A DNA stretch of 64,000 bases, taken from Brevibacillus_H ginsengisoli. GTDB lineage: Bacteria; Bacillota; Bacilli; Brevibacillales; Brevibacillaceae. The stretch is taken from contig NZ_JBNJQR010000014.1 in the NCBI RefSeq assembly GCF_050113715.1, positions 3,880 to 67,879 on the forward strand, read 5' to 3'. Below the pieces are notes generated by a model that had not been told where the DNA came from, made no database searches, and saw only the letters and a list, made by a program, of their open reading frames with translations. Of this stretch, positions 50,913 to 59,522 are shown piece after piece. Within the stretch, counting starts at the first letter, position 1. Each line of letters begins with the position of its first letter. The translations under genes and the position numbers were made by a program.

Positions 50913-51608
50913 CTACTCCCGTTCTTTTCTTTTCCGTAAGATTTCTTCTCCGAACCACAAATCGTCCGGCGTGGTGATTTTGATATTCTCATAACTCCCC
51001 ATGATCACACTGACGGGTTGACCCAGCCATTCCACCAGCATGGCATCATCGGTTCCCAACTGATTCGTTTCATTAGCCTTCTGATGGGCTTCCTTCAGCA
51101 GTGACAAACGGAATGCCTGTGGAGTTTGTACCGAGTACAGGCTTTGTCGTTCAGGCGTGGATTGAACGATACCGGCCTGATTGACCACTTTGATGGTATC
51201 CTTGACGGGTACAGCCATTACGGTCGCCTGGTCGAATCGAACCTGTGTGATAATCGCTTGAATTTGTTCGTCCGTAATAAACGGTCTTGCTCCATCATGA
51301 ACCAATACGTATTCAATAGAATCGGATAATTTATGAAGTCCTGACCTTACGCTATCTTGTCGCTCGGCACCGCCAATCGTAACCTTGATCCTGTCCTGAT
51401 ACGGGACGGTAGTCAGCCAGTTTAGGACTTCTTGATAATCCAGTTCACTTACGACCAGAATCGTCTCCTTAATTAGAGGATGTGTGGCAAAACGTTCAAC
51501 GGTATGTGCCAAGATTGACTTCCCCGCAAGCGAGAGCCAAAGCTTGTTGCCGTTTGCCCCCATCCGTTTGCCCGAACCAGCCGCTACGATTACAGCACCA
51601 ATACTCAC
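50913..51608 (-). CDS. ispD: 2-C-methyl-D-erythritol 4-phosphate cytidylyltransferase
   Basis: 231 aa from GTG 51608 (V-SIGAVIVAAGSGKRMGANG) behind GAGAGGATTTTA. The frame reaches ATG 51623 without a better site. Nucleotide-binding VIVAAGSGKRMG, VLVHDGARPFI and LYSVQTPQAFRL, TDDAMLVEWLG are the IspD motifs. It activates MEP with CTP. It is followed directly by ispF. Confidence 0.96.
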   Translation of the reverse strand: MSIGAVIVAAGSGKRMGANGNKLWLSLAGKSILAHTVERFATHPLIKETILVVSELDYQEVLNWLTTVPYQDRIKVTIGGAERQDSVRSGLHKLSDSIEYVLVHDGARPFITDEQIQAIITQVRFDQATVMAVPVKDTIKVVNQAGIVQSTPERQSLYSVQTPQAFRLSLLKEAHQKANETNQLGTDDAMLVEWLGQPVSVIMGSYENIKITTPDDLWFGEEILRKRKERE

Positions 51609-51649
51609 TAAAATCCTCTCCATTAATTGCAATTCTACAGCTTACGCCT

Positions 51650-51655
51650 ATTGTA
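51650..51655 (-). promoter_or_regulatory. Possible extended -10 promoter of ispD-ispF
   Basis: TGGTACAAT on the minus strand, about 40 nt before ispD and after the yacL terminator. No clear -35 is present at 17 nt. Confidence 0.4.
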
Positions 51656-51692
51656 CCACTGAGAGAATCCACGGCCTAGACGAGTAGCCGTG

Positions 51693-51738
51693 AAAAGAAA
51701 AGCGGCATCCTCCCCACTGTTGCAGCGGGAAGAATGCC
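51693..51738 (-). terminator. Terminator after the PIN/TRAM gene
   Basis: Minus-strand GGCATTCTTCCC...GGGGAGGATGCC with an 11-nt loop, followed by GCTTTTCTTTTC. It separates yacL from ispD. Confidence 0.8.
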
Positions 51739-51751
51739 TGCCTTCGCGAAC

Positions 51752-52843
51752 CTATAATGCTTTTTCCAGAAGCTTCGGCTTGGCAAAAATCATTCGTCCC
51801 GCCGATGTTTGAAGTACACTCGTTACCAATACTTCAATATCTGATCCGATGTACTCACGACCGCCTTCAACGACGATCATCGTTCCGTCATCGAGATACG
51901 CCACACCTTGGCCGTATTCCTTACCGTCTTTGATCACTTGGACTGTCATTTCTTCTCCAGGCAACACAACTGGTTTCACGGCGTTGGCCAAATCGTTAAT
52001 ATTCAACACAGGAACACCCTGAAGTTCACATACTTTATTCAGGTTGAAGTCGTTGGTGACAACCTTCCCGTTTAATACTTTGGCCAGCTTGATCAGCTTG
52101 CTGTCCACCTCAGCCACATCTTCAAAGTCGCCTTCCCAGATTTGCACCTTGACCTTCAATTCCTTCTGGATCTTGTTGAGAATATCAAGTCCTCGGCGTC
52201 CTCTGTTGCGTTTGAGTATATCGGAAGAATCGGCAATATGCTGCAGCTCCTCCAAAACAAAGCCCGGAATCACCAAAGCTCCTTCAATAAATCCTGTTCG
52301 ACAGATATCTGCGATGCGACCATCAATGATGACGCTTGTATCCAAAATTTTATGTTCCACGTTTGCCGCAATACCGCCAGCCTCTTTCTTCGCTTTGTCT
52401 TTACGACCAATGGAGAAGAGAGCCATAATTTCGTCGCGTTTGCGGAATCCCACCTGAAATCCCAGGTAACCAAGTAAGCAAGAAACAATCAGTGGCAAGA
52501 AGTTTCCCAGTACCGGAATTTTAATACTGTTGATGGGCAGGAATAATAAAAAGGCTACAATAAGTCCAATAATCAATCCCATCGCACCGAACATCACATC
52601 TGTAATGGGTAACTTCAGCAGAGTTTCTTCTCCCCAGCGAATGGTGCGTACGACGTAATCAACCACCCATTTCGAAATCAGGAAAAAGAGCAATGCTCCC
52701 AAAACAGCGCCAACATACTCAACTCCTTGAAATTCACCAAAATTCAACAGAGAGTTGAGAAGATGAAACAGATCAGGTCCAAAATGAAATCCTAATCCGC
52801 CACCTACAATGACAAAAAATACTTGAAACACTCGGTTTAACAT
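51752..52843 (-). CDS. PIN/TRAM-domain membrane protein (YacL family)
   Basis: 363 aa. Four N-terminal membrane segments (VFQVFFVIVGGGLGF, GAVLGALLFFLISKWV, FGAMGLIIGLIVAFLL, LPLIVSCLLGYLGF) precede a PIN nuclease-like domain with LDTSVIIDGRIADICRTGFI, a second Asp/Glu cluster (EELQHIADSSD) and TNDFNLNKV. A C-terminal TRAM RNA-binding segment follows (PGEEMTVQVIKDGKEYGQ, DDGTMIVVEGG). The family is widespread between radA/disA and ispD; activity is unknown, a membrane-bound RNase being the usual guess. Confidence 0.9.
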   Translation of the reverse strand: MLNRVFQVFFVIVGGGLGFHFGPDLFHLLNSLLNFGEFQGVEYVGAVLGALLFFLISKWVVDYVVRTIRWGEETLLKLPITDVMFGAMGLIIGLIVAFLLFLPINSIKIPVLGNFLPLIVSCLLGYLGFQVGFRKRDEIMALFSIGRKDKAKKEAGGIAANVEHKILDTSVIIDGRIADICRTGFIEGALVIPGFVLEELQHIADSSDILKRNRGRRGLDILNKIQKELKVKVQIWEGDFEDVAEVDSKLIKLAKVLNGKVVTNDFNLNKVCELQGVPVLNINDLANAVKPVVLPGEEMTVQVIKDGKEYGQGVAYLDDGTMIVVEGGREYIGSDIEVLVTSVLQTSAGRMIFAKPKLLEKAL

Positions 52844-52934
52844 GGTTTCACCTCCTTTTATTAATATAGACAGATGCTCTCCAGAAAAAACCTGTTACAT
52901 AAGAAAGTCTGAAATTGTTTCATACTTAATCCCC

Positions 52935-52964
52935 ACTATATCAAATATTTTTTTGTTGTGTCAA
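52935..52964 (-). promoter_or_regulatory. SigA-type promoter of the PIN/TRAM gene
   Basis: TTGACA (52959-52964), an 18-nt spacer and TATAGT (52935-52940) with TGA before it. It diverges from the promoter at 53038-53067. Confidence 0.7.
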
Positions 52965-53037
52965 ATGAGCACAAGATTTTACCACAACAGACAAATCCTA
53001 GTCAACAAAAACGCAACTTAGTCTCAATTTTTTAAAT

Positions 53038-53067
53038 TTGACAGCCTAAAACACCGCTTCGTATAAT
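53038..53067 (+). promoter_or_regulatory. SigA-type promoter of the gene at 53132
   Basis: TTGACA (53038-53043), an 18-nt spacer and TATAAT (53062-53067), both perfect. Start near 53074. Confidence 0.75.
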
Positions 53068-53131
53068 AATGAAAAATACGTTAAAATATTCTGACAAAAT
53101 CTCAAACCATCCCTATTCCGAGGTGATTTCA

Positions 53132-53527
53132 TTGGATAAAAACTTACTGGACGATTTTCAAGATCAAGTCGCTGATTTGTTGATCCGCCATAGAAGCATT
53201 CTAGACGTGATTTCCAAAACGCAAGAAGCCACTTCCCGAATTAACCGAGCGATTACCAAAGCCGTAACCGAATGTGGCTGCATTCAGGTAAACGGAAAAA
53301 AACAATCCTATGATGATAACAAAAACTTAAACGAGAACCGGGACTTGCTTCACACGCATTTGGATGGGCAGCTTTGTGAACACTGCCATGAGGTTCTCGT
53401 CGCCGAGCTGGGTAAAAATTTCTTTTATCTTGCCGCACTCTGTAACACTGTAGATATTCAATTAACGGACGTATTAAAACGAGAATCAGAACGCCTAAAC
53501 ACCCTTGGCGTATTTAATCTATCCTAG
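53132..53527 (+). CDS. Small conserved-looking protein of unknown function (possibly the family annotated DUF1573 in Paenibacillaceae)
   Basis: 131 aa from TTG 53132 (L-DKNLLDDFQDQVADLLIR) with GAGGTGATTTCA before it. An ATG at 53069 lies upstream of the predicted transcription start and has no site. The protein is soluble and helical, with NRAITKAVTECGCIQVNGKK and LCEHCHEVLVAELGKNFFYL, so four cysteines in a CxC and a CxxC arrangement that could bind a metal. The C-terminus (DIQLTDVLKRESERLNTLG) is helical. I recall similar Paenibacillus and Brevibacillus proteins but no function. It lies in opposite direction between yacL and pssA with a shared terminator. Confidence 0.75.
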   Translation: MDKNLLDDFQDQVADLLIRHRSILDVISKTQEATSRINRAITKAVTECGCIQVNGKKQSYDDNKNLNENRDLLHTHLDGQLCEHCHEVLVAELGKNFFYLAALCNTVDIQLTDVLKRESERLNTLGVFNLS

Positions 53528-53587
53528 AGAATTTGTGCCTATACGTATATAAGTACGAACGAGCAACAAAAAAAGTTGCAAGACAAT

Positions 53588-53623
53588 GCAAAAACCCGCT
53601 GAAAAAATCAGCGGGTTTCTTTA
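53588..53623. terminator. Bidirectional terminator between the gene at 53132 and pssA
   Basis: AACCCGCTGA-AAAAA-TCAGCGGGTT, a perfect 10-bp stem (53593-53617), with TTTCTTTATT on the plus side and TTTTTGC on the minus side. It serves both convergent genes. Confidence 0.9.
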
Positions 53624-53635
53624 TTACTCCATAGC

Positions 53636-54364
53636 TTATTCAAAAGGGAGTGAATTATCTTCTTTTGCGTTCCCTTTTTTAAATTTTCTTATCAAAATCT
53701 CAACGTTTTTTTTTATTCCATATAAAGCATAAAGCGCTAACGGCAAGAAGACGATTTTCGGGAACTGCTGAGGGAATTTCAAAGCTACGATAAGGACAAC
53801 AGCCACGATAACTGGTGTAATCCAATACGCTGCTTTAGGGATACCCACCTTTTTAAAATTTGGATATTTGATCTTCGAAACCATGAGGAAGGCCAGTACC
53901 AGCATTCCAAAAGCAAGTGAACCTAACGGAAAGAAATTATGGTATAACGCAAGTGTTGCTAGAACGCCACCAGCTGCTGTGATTGGCAGCCCGATAAAGT
54001 AGCCCGGCACTCCGGCTTGAACATTAAATCGAGCAAGGCGCAAGGCGCCGCAAATCGGGAAAACAGCTGTAATAAAGATTCCGATCAATTGCAATTCATT
54101 TAGAGACACAACATACATAATAAACGCTGGAGCGACTCCAAATGTAATGACATCCGACAAGGAGTCCAACTCTTTGCCAAATTCGCTTTGCACATTTAAC
54201 AAACGAGCGACGCGCCCATCTAATCCATCCAACAACATGCCGACAATGACGGTGATCGCTGCATAATCTACGTATTGATTCCCTTGAAATGCGAGGATAA
54301 TGGCTACGATCCCCAGAAATAGATTGCCTACAGTCAGCATATTCGGTAATGCTTTTACCAGCAT
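53636..54364 (-). CDS. pssA: CDP-diacylglycerol-serine O-phosphatidyltransferase
   Basis: 242 aa from ATG 54364 (MLVKALPNMLTVGNLFLGIV) with AGGAGGTACTT; a longer frame runs back into disA and is not used. The CDP-alcohol phosphotransferase signature is DGLDGRVARLLNVQSEFGKE followed by LDSLSD, and six or so membrane segments follow. It makes phosphatidylserine, the precursor of phosphatidylethanolamine. In B. subtilis pssA sits elsewhere with psd; here no psd is next to it. Confidence 0.92.
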   Translation of the reverse strand: MLVKALPNMLTVGNLFLGIVAIILAFQGNQYVDYAAITVIVGMLLDGLDGRVARLLNVQSEFGKELDSLSDVITFGVAPAFIMYVVSLNELQLIGIFITAVFPICGALRLARFNVQAGVPGYFIGLPITAAGGVLATLALYHNFFPLGSLAFGMLVLAFLMVSKIKYPNFKKVGIPKAAYWITPVIVAVVLIVALKFPQQFPKIVFLPLALYALYGIKKNVEILIRKFKKGNAKEDNSLPFE

Positions 54365-54407
54365 AAGTACCTCCTGCTTTCTACCGCTATTTTTGGGTAA
54401 TGACTTA

Positions 54408-54436
54408 ATACTAGTGAATCTAAATGTGTCTGTCAA
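54408..54436 (-). promoter_or_regulatory. SigA-type promoter of pssA overlapping the disA stop
   Basis: TTGACA (54431-54436, part of the last disA codons), a 17-nt spacer and TAGTAT (54408-54413). It gives pssA its own transcript. Confidence 0.65.
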
Positions 54437-55499
54437 TGAACAACTGCTCCTGGATTCGCTTGAGCCCGTCCTTAATCGCTCTGGCCCGAACCTCTCCAAT
54501 GCCGTCTACCTCATCCAATTCTTCAATAGTCGCAAGCATGATTTGTGGCAGAGCACGGAAATGTTCCACCAGATTGGTAATGACTCCAGCTGGAAGACGA
54601 GTGACTTTATTCAAGATCCGGTAACCTCGAGGAGAAACTGGCTCTTCTAAAGGATTCGTGTTCACTGTATAGCCCAAATAGTGGACGAGCGATTCTGTTA
54701 CTAGTAGTTCATCGGAAGTTAATTTTTTTAATTCCATAAGGACACGGTGAGGGTCAATTTCCTGATCACGACTGTAATCCCGGATCAGCATAACCGCTTC
54801 CTCTTCAACATTGCCGACCAGCTCTTCCATTTGCATGCTGATCAGTCTTCCTTCTGTCCCTAATTCATTAATATACTTGATGATTTCTGTTTTTATCCGT
54901 AAAACCATCTCGATTCTCTGCATGACCAGCACAACCTCATGGATTGTAACCAGCTCTTCAAACTCAAGCGCTCCTAAATTCGTCAGGGCTTGATCCAACA
55001 CAGATTTGTATTTCTCCAGCGTTTGCAGAGCCTGATTGGCCTTCGTAAGAATGACACCGATATCTCTCAGTACATAGCGATTATTCCCACGATAAAGGGT
55101 AATCACATTGCGCCGCTGAGAAATGGCTATCACTAAATGATTGGTCTGCTTCGCCGTTCGTTCCGCTGTTCGATGCCTTGTCCCCGTTTCTTTTGACATA
55201 ATGGTTGACGGGGGAATCAACTGGGTATTGGCGTACAGAATCTTTTTGGCGTCTTCACTTACTATAATCGCCCCATCCATCTTCGCTAATTCATATAAAT
55301 TGGCGGGAGTAAACTCACAATTGATGGAAAAGCCGCCATCAACAATACTTTTCATGTCTGGTCCGTATCCAACGACGATCAGCGCACCTGTTTTGGCTCG
55401 CAAAATGTTCTCCAGACCTTCGCGCAACACAGTACCAGGAGCAACGAAACGAAGAACGTCAGCAAGTTGCGATTCTTTTTTTGTTGTTTCGATCGACAT
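54420..55499 (-). CDS. disA: DNA integrity scanning protein DisA (diadenylate cyclase)
   Basis: 359 aa. The DAC domain (about 1-150) has the DGA motif in LAKMDGAIIVSEDAKKILYA and the RHR motif in SKETGTRHRTAERTAKQTNH. A helical linker and a C-terminal helix-hairpin-helix domain (EELDEVDGIGEVRARAIKDG) bind branched DNA. DisA makes c-di-AMP and slows when it meets recombination intermediates, delaying sporulation. It follows radA by 6 nt; RadA is known to inhibit it in B. subtilis. Confidence 0.98.
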   Translation of the reverse strand: MSIETTKKESQLADVLRFVAPGTVLREGLENILRAKTGALIVVGYGPDMKSIVDGGFSINCEFTPANLYELAKMDGAIIVSEDAKKILYANTQLIPPSTIMSKETGTRHRTAERTAKQTNHLVIAISQRRNVITLYRGNNRYVLRDIGVILTKANQALQTLEKYKSVLDQALTNLGALEFEELVTIHEVVLVMQRIEMVLRIKTEIIKYINELGTEGRLISMQMEELVGNVEEEAVMLIRDYSRDQEIDPHRVLMELKKLTSDELLVTESLVHYLGYTVNTNPLEEPVSPRGYRILNKVTRLPAGVITNLVEHFRALPQIMLATIEELDEVDGIGEVRARAIKDGLKRIQEQLFIDRHI

Positions 55500-55505
55500 T
55501 TCGTT

Positions 55506-56870
55506 TTACCTCCTTAATACTTCATGCAGCGCTTCCTCAATCGTTCGAACGCCGATGACTTCAATATCATTGAATGTATCTAAGCCGCGAGTATTTTTTT
55601 CAGGAATGATGACGCGCTTAAAGCCCAGTTTGGCTGCTTCCCTTATGCGCTGCTCAATTCTCGATACCCCTCTGACCTCACCGGTTAAACCAATTTCTCC
55701 AATTACGACGTCATAGGGATTGGTGGCCTGATCTCGAAAACTACTCGCAATACTGATGGCGATCGCTAAATCGACTGCTGGTTCATCCAAGCGTACACCG
55801 CCAGCCACATTCACATACGCGTCCTGATTCTGCAACATCATTCCGACTCGTTTCTCCAGCACGGCCATAATCATAGCGATACGCTGATGGTCAACCCCTG
55901 TAGACATGCGTCTCGGGGTAACAAAGCTGGTTGGAGAGACAAGCGCTTGCAGCTCCACTAGTACCGGACGCGTGCCCTCGATACTGGCGAGGACGGTAGA
56001 GCCTGCTACCCCAACTGGCCGTTCTGCCAAAAAGATCTCCGAAGGATTGGCGACTTCCGCAAGTCCACGCTCTTTCATCTCAAAGATACCGATCTCATTA
56101 GTAGACCCAAAGCGATTCTTTACGGCACGTAAGATCCTAAACGTGTTATGACGCTCTCCCTCAAAATACAGAACAGCATCCACCATATGCTCCAGCATGC
56201 GAGGCCCAGCAATAGCTCCTTCCTTCGTTACGTGACCCACGATGAAGGTAGCAATCCCCCTGCCTTTGGCAATTCTCATGAGCTGGGCGGTCGTCTCCCG
56301 AACTTGCGCTACGCTTCCGGCCGCAGAAGTGATTGTTGGATGATAAACTGTTTGGATGGAGTCGATGATCATCACAGCGGGTGTTACTGCCGAAATTTGC
56401 TGTTCAATCAATTCCAGATCAGTTTCGGCAACCACATACAGATTGGGGGTTTGCACACCTAACCGATCTGCGCGAAGTTTAATCTGCTTGACGGACTCTT
56501 CACCGGAAACATAGAGAACCTTATGCCCTTGATGCGCAAGCGCAAAAGAAGTTTGGAGCAATAAGGTTGATTTTCCTATTCCGGGATCTCCACCTACAAG
56601 AATTAACGAGCCTAAAACCAAGCCACCGCCTAGTACACGATTCAGTTCATCCATCGATGTATCGAGACGCGGTTCTTCGTTGCTTTCGACATCTGTTAAT
56701 GGAAGTGCGGTCTGTTTGCCGGATGTGTGTGACGAGCCAAAGGAGGGCGTTTTCTTCATCAGCTCTTCAACCAGCGTATTCCAGCTGTTGCATCCAGGAC
56801 ATTTTCCCAGCCATTTCGGGCTTTCGTAGCCACATTCCTGGCAGACGAATTTTGTTTTGTACTTAGACAT
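55506..56870 (-). CDS. radA: DNA repair protein RadA (Sms)
   Basis: 454 aa. The zinc finger is CQECGYESPKWLGKCPGCNS, Walker A is GGDPGIGKSTLLLQTSFALA, the RadA-specific motif KNRFGSTNEIGIFEM is intact, and the Lon-protease-like C-terminal domain ends the protein. It is a DnaB-type helicase that extends recombination branches. It starts a unit with disA and has its own promoter, although in B. subtilis it also follows the clpC operon. Confidence 0.98.
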   Translation of the reverse strand: MSKYKTKFVCQECGYESPKWLGKCPGCNSWNTLVEELMKKTPSFGSSHTSGKQTALPLTDVESNEEPRLDTSMDELNRVLGGGLVLGSLILVGGDPGIGKSTLLLQTSFALAHQGHKVLYVSGEESVKQIKLRADRLGVQTPNLYVVAETDLELIEQQISAVTPAVMIIDSIQTVYHPTITSAAGSVAQVRETTAQLMRIAKGRGIATFIVGHVTKEGAIAGPRMLEHMVDAVLYFEGERHNTFRILRAVKNRFGSTNEIGIFEMKERGLAEVANPSEIFLAERPVGVAGSTVLASIEGTRPVLVELQALVSPTSFVTPRRMSTGVDHQRIAMIMAVLEKRVGMMLQNQDAYVNVAGGVRLDEPAVDLAIAISIASSFRDQATNPYDVVIGEIGLTGEVRGVSRIEQRIREAAKLGFKRVIIPEKNTRGLDTFNDIEVIGVRTIEEALHEVLRR

Positions 56871-56928
56871 ACATATACTCCTGACCAGTCATTATTATTT
56901 CTTCTTTAACAGAAAAATCCTACTCTAT

Positions 56929-56957
56929 ACTGTACCCCATTGCAGAAAGTTGAGCAA
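56929..56957 (-). promoter_or_regulatory. Promoter candidate of radA-disA
   Basis: TTGCTC (56952-56957), a 17-nt spacer and TACAGT (56929-56934); an alternative reading is CAACTT-17-TATAGA. It lies beside the inverted repeat at 56951-56971. Confidence 0.4.
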
Positions 56958-56971
56958 AGAAAAGTTGCTCA
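56951..56971 (-). other. Inverted repeat TGAGCAA-N7-TTGCTCA in front of radA
   Basis: A perfect 7-bp repeat with a 7-nt spacer (TTTTCTT on the minus strand) overlapping the -35 candidate of radA. It could be an operator or a second, T-less stem downstream of the clpC terminator. Confidence 0.4.
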
Positions 56972-56981
56972 TATCCTCTCC

Positions 56982-57011
56982 AAAAAAAGGGAGCACCCAT
57001 TCAGTGCTCCC
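56982..57011 (-). terminator. Terminator after clpC
   Basis: Minus-strand GGGAGCAC-TGAATGG-GTGCTCCC followed by TTTTTTTGG, separating the ctsR operon from radA. Confidence 0.9.
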
Positions 57012-57030
57012 TTCTCGTTTCATTCAACAG

Positions 57031-59472
57031 TTATTTGGTTGTCGGTTCTAACCCTTTAACAATCAGCTTGCCGTCTTCCGCATCAATGGTAACGGTATCC
57101 CCTTTGTTAATGGTTCCTTTGAGCAGCTCTTCAGAGAGGCGGTCTTCAATGTTGCGTTGGATGGCACGACGCAATGGACGCGCGCCATAAGCGGGATCAA
57201 AGCCTTCCTTGGCCAAAATTTTCTTCGCTTCATCTGTGAGCTGGAAGTCAATGTTTTGTTCTTTCAAACGTTTACGCAATTCGTCGGTCATGAGAGAGAC
57301 GATTTGCTCGATATGCTCCTGCTCCAAGGAATGGAACACGATCACTTCATCAATACGGTTCAGGAATTCAGGACGGAAGCTGCGTTTCAGTTCATCCATC
57401 ACTTTATCCTTCATATCTTGGTATTTCTTCTCCGTGTCGCCTGTTGTAAATCCGAGGGAGGTATTTTTCTTAATCATGTTCGCACCCACGTTAGAGGTCA
57501 TGATCACTACCGTATTACGGAAGTCAACCGTACGTCCCTTGGAATCGGTTAATCGACCATCATCCAATACCTGCAAGAGGATGTTAAACACGTCAGGATG
57601 TGCTTTCTCAATCTCGTCGAGGAGGATGACAGAGTATGGTTTACGGCGAACTTTTTCTGTTAATTGACCGCCCTCGTCATATCCAACGTATCCTGGAGGC
57701 GCTCCAACCAGACGGGCGGTAGAATGCTTCTCCATGTACTCGGACATGTCAATGCGAATCATGGAATCTTCATCGCCGAACAACGCTTCCGCCACGGCAC
57801 GAGCCAATTCTGTTTTACCTACCCCAGTTGGGCCAAGGAAGATGAAGGAACCGATTGGACGCTTCGGATCTTTCAAGCCGGCACGGGCACGACGTACAGC
57901 TCTGGAGATGGATTTGACTGCTTCGTCCTGGCCAATGACACGATCGTGCAAGATCTCTTCCATTTTGAGTAGTCGCTCTGTCTCTTCTTCTTTCAGTTTG
58001 ACTACCGGAATTCCCGTCCAGTTAGCCACTACATGGGCAATGTCTTCTGGAGTCACTTCCATGTTCAGTTTTCCTTGGCGTTCTTTCCAGTCTTTCTTGG
58101 TGGTTTCTAGCTCTTCACGCAGCTTCTGTTCTTGATCACGAAGTGCTGCGGCTTCCTCAAATTCCTGAGATTGAACAGCAGCGTCCTTCTCCTTGCGAAC
58201 CTCTTCCAATCTTGCTTCCAGTTCCTTGAGGTTAGGTGGAACCGTGAAGGATTGGAGACGGACTTTGGATGCGGCTTCATCAACCAGGTCAATAGCCTTG
58301 TCTGGCAGGAAACGATCCGTAATGTAACGATCAGACAGCCGTACCGCTTGATCGATTGCTTCATCGGTAATTTTCACACGGTGATGAGCTTCATAGCGAT
58401 CACGCAAGCCGTGGAGAATTTTAATCGCATCCTCAACATTCGGTTCATTTACTTGAATCGGTTGGAAACGTCGTTCTAAGGCCGCATCTTTTTCTATATA
58501 TTTGCGATATTCATCTAAGGTGGTCGCTCCTACACATTGCAGTTCCCCACGAGCAAGCGCTGGTTTCAGGATGTTGGAAGCGTCAATCGCACCTTCCGCA
58601 CCCCCTGCGCCGATCAATGTATGCAACTCGTCAATGAACAGGATGATGTTGCCTGCTTGGCGAATCTCATCCATGATTTTCTTCAAGCGATCCTCGAACT
58701 CCCCACGATATTTGGTGCCGGCTACAACCGTTCCCATATCAAGCGTCATGACGCGTTTCTCGCGGAGCGTTTCCGGAATTTCGTTGTTGACGATTTTTTG
58801 TGCGAGTCCTTCGGCAATCGCGGTTTTACCAACACCCGGCTCACCGATCAATACTGGGTTGTTTTTGGTTCGGCGACTCAACACCTGGATAACACGCTCG
58901 ATCTCTTTTTGGCGCCCGATTACAGGGTCTAAGCCACCTTCACGAGCCATCGCCGTTAAGTCACGAGCCAAGCTATCGAGAGTAGGCGTATTGGCCGCCA
59001 CAGCATTGCCGGACGGTTGATGGGATGCCATCATCTCGGAGCTTCCAAGCAGCTGCAGAACTTGCTGGCGCGCTTTATTCAAACTAACGCCCAGGTTGTT
59101 CAGAATACGAGCAGCCACCCCTTCACCTTCACGAATCAAGCCTAATAAAATATGTTCCGTTCCCACGTAGGTATGTCCCAGTTTACGAGCTTCGTCCATG
59201 GACAGCTCAATTACTTTTTTGGCGCGTGGAGTGTAGTTGATATTGCTTGGTTGTTCGGCGCCGCGGCCAATCAGCGATTCTACTTCGCTTTGGATTTTGT
59301 CTAATCCAAGTCCGAGTGCTTGTAGTGCCTTCGCGGCGATACCTTCTCCCTCACGGATCAAACCTAACAACACATGTTCTGTTCCGATATCTTTATGTCC
59401 CAGACGGACTGCTTCCTCTTGCGCTAGTGCGAGTACTTTTTGTGCACGTTCTGTAAAACGACCAAACATCAT
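57031..59472 (-). CDS. clpC: AAA+ unfoldase ClpC
   Basis: 813 aa. Two N-terminal Clp repeats (RFTERAQKVLALAQEEAVRL, then KVIELSMDEARKLGHTYVGT), NBD1 Walker A GEPGVGKTAIAEGLAQ, a middle domain with UVR-type helix (KEKDAAVQSQEFEEAAALRD), NBD2 Walker A GPTGVGKTELARAVAE and an LGF loop (NTSLGFTTGD) of the ClpP-binding type. It unfolds arginine-phosphorylated substrates for ClpP. It is the last gene of the ctsR operon and ends in a terminator. Confidence 0.98.
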   Translation of the reverse strand: MMFGRFTERAQKVLALAQEEAVRLGHKDIGTEHVLLGLIREGEGIAAKALQALGLGLDKIQSEVESLIGRGAEQPSNINYTPRAKKVIELSMDEARKLGHTYVGTEHILLGLIREGEGVAARILNNLGVSLNKARQQVLQLLGSSEMMASHQPSGNAVAANTPTLDSLARDLTAMAREGGLDPVIGRQKEIERVIQVLSRRTKNNPVLIGEPGVGKTAIAEGLAQKIVNNEIPETLREKRVMTLDMGTVVAGTKYRGEFEDRLKKIMDEIRQAGNIILFIDELHTLIGAGGAEGAIDASNILKPALARGELQCVGATTLDEYRKYIEKDAALERRFQPIQVNEPNVEDAIKILHGLRDRYEAHHRVKITDEAIDQAVRLSDRYITDRFLPDKAIDLVDEAASKVRLQSFTVPPNLKELEARLEEVRKEKDAAVQSQEFEEAAALRDQEQKLREELETTKKDWKERQGKLNMEVTPEDIAHVVANWTGIPVVKLKEEETERLLKMEEILHDRVIGQDEAVKSISRAVRRARAGLKDPKRPIGSFIFLGPTGVGKTELARAVAEALFGDEDSMIRIDMSEYMEKHSTARLVGAPPGYVGYDEGGQLTEKVRRKPYSVILLDEIEKAHPDVFNILLQVLDDGRLTDSKGRTVDFRNTVVIMTSNVGANMIKKNTSLGFTTGDTEKKYQDMKDKVMDELKRSFRPEFLNRIDEVIVFHSLEQEHIEQIVSLMTDELRKRLKEQNIDFQLTDEAKKILAKEGFDPAYGARPLRRAIQRNIEDRLSEELLKGTINKGDTVTIDAEDGKLIVKGLEPTTK

Positions 59473-59522
59473 AATTCATACACCTCCACAAAGCATTCTT
59501 TGTAATCAACGGTCCTACCGTT

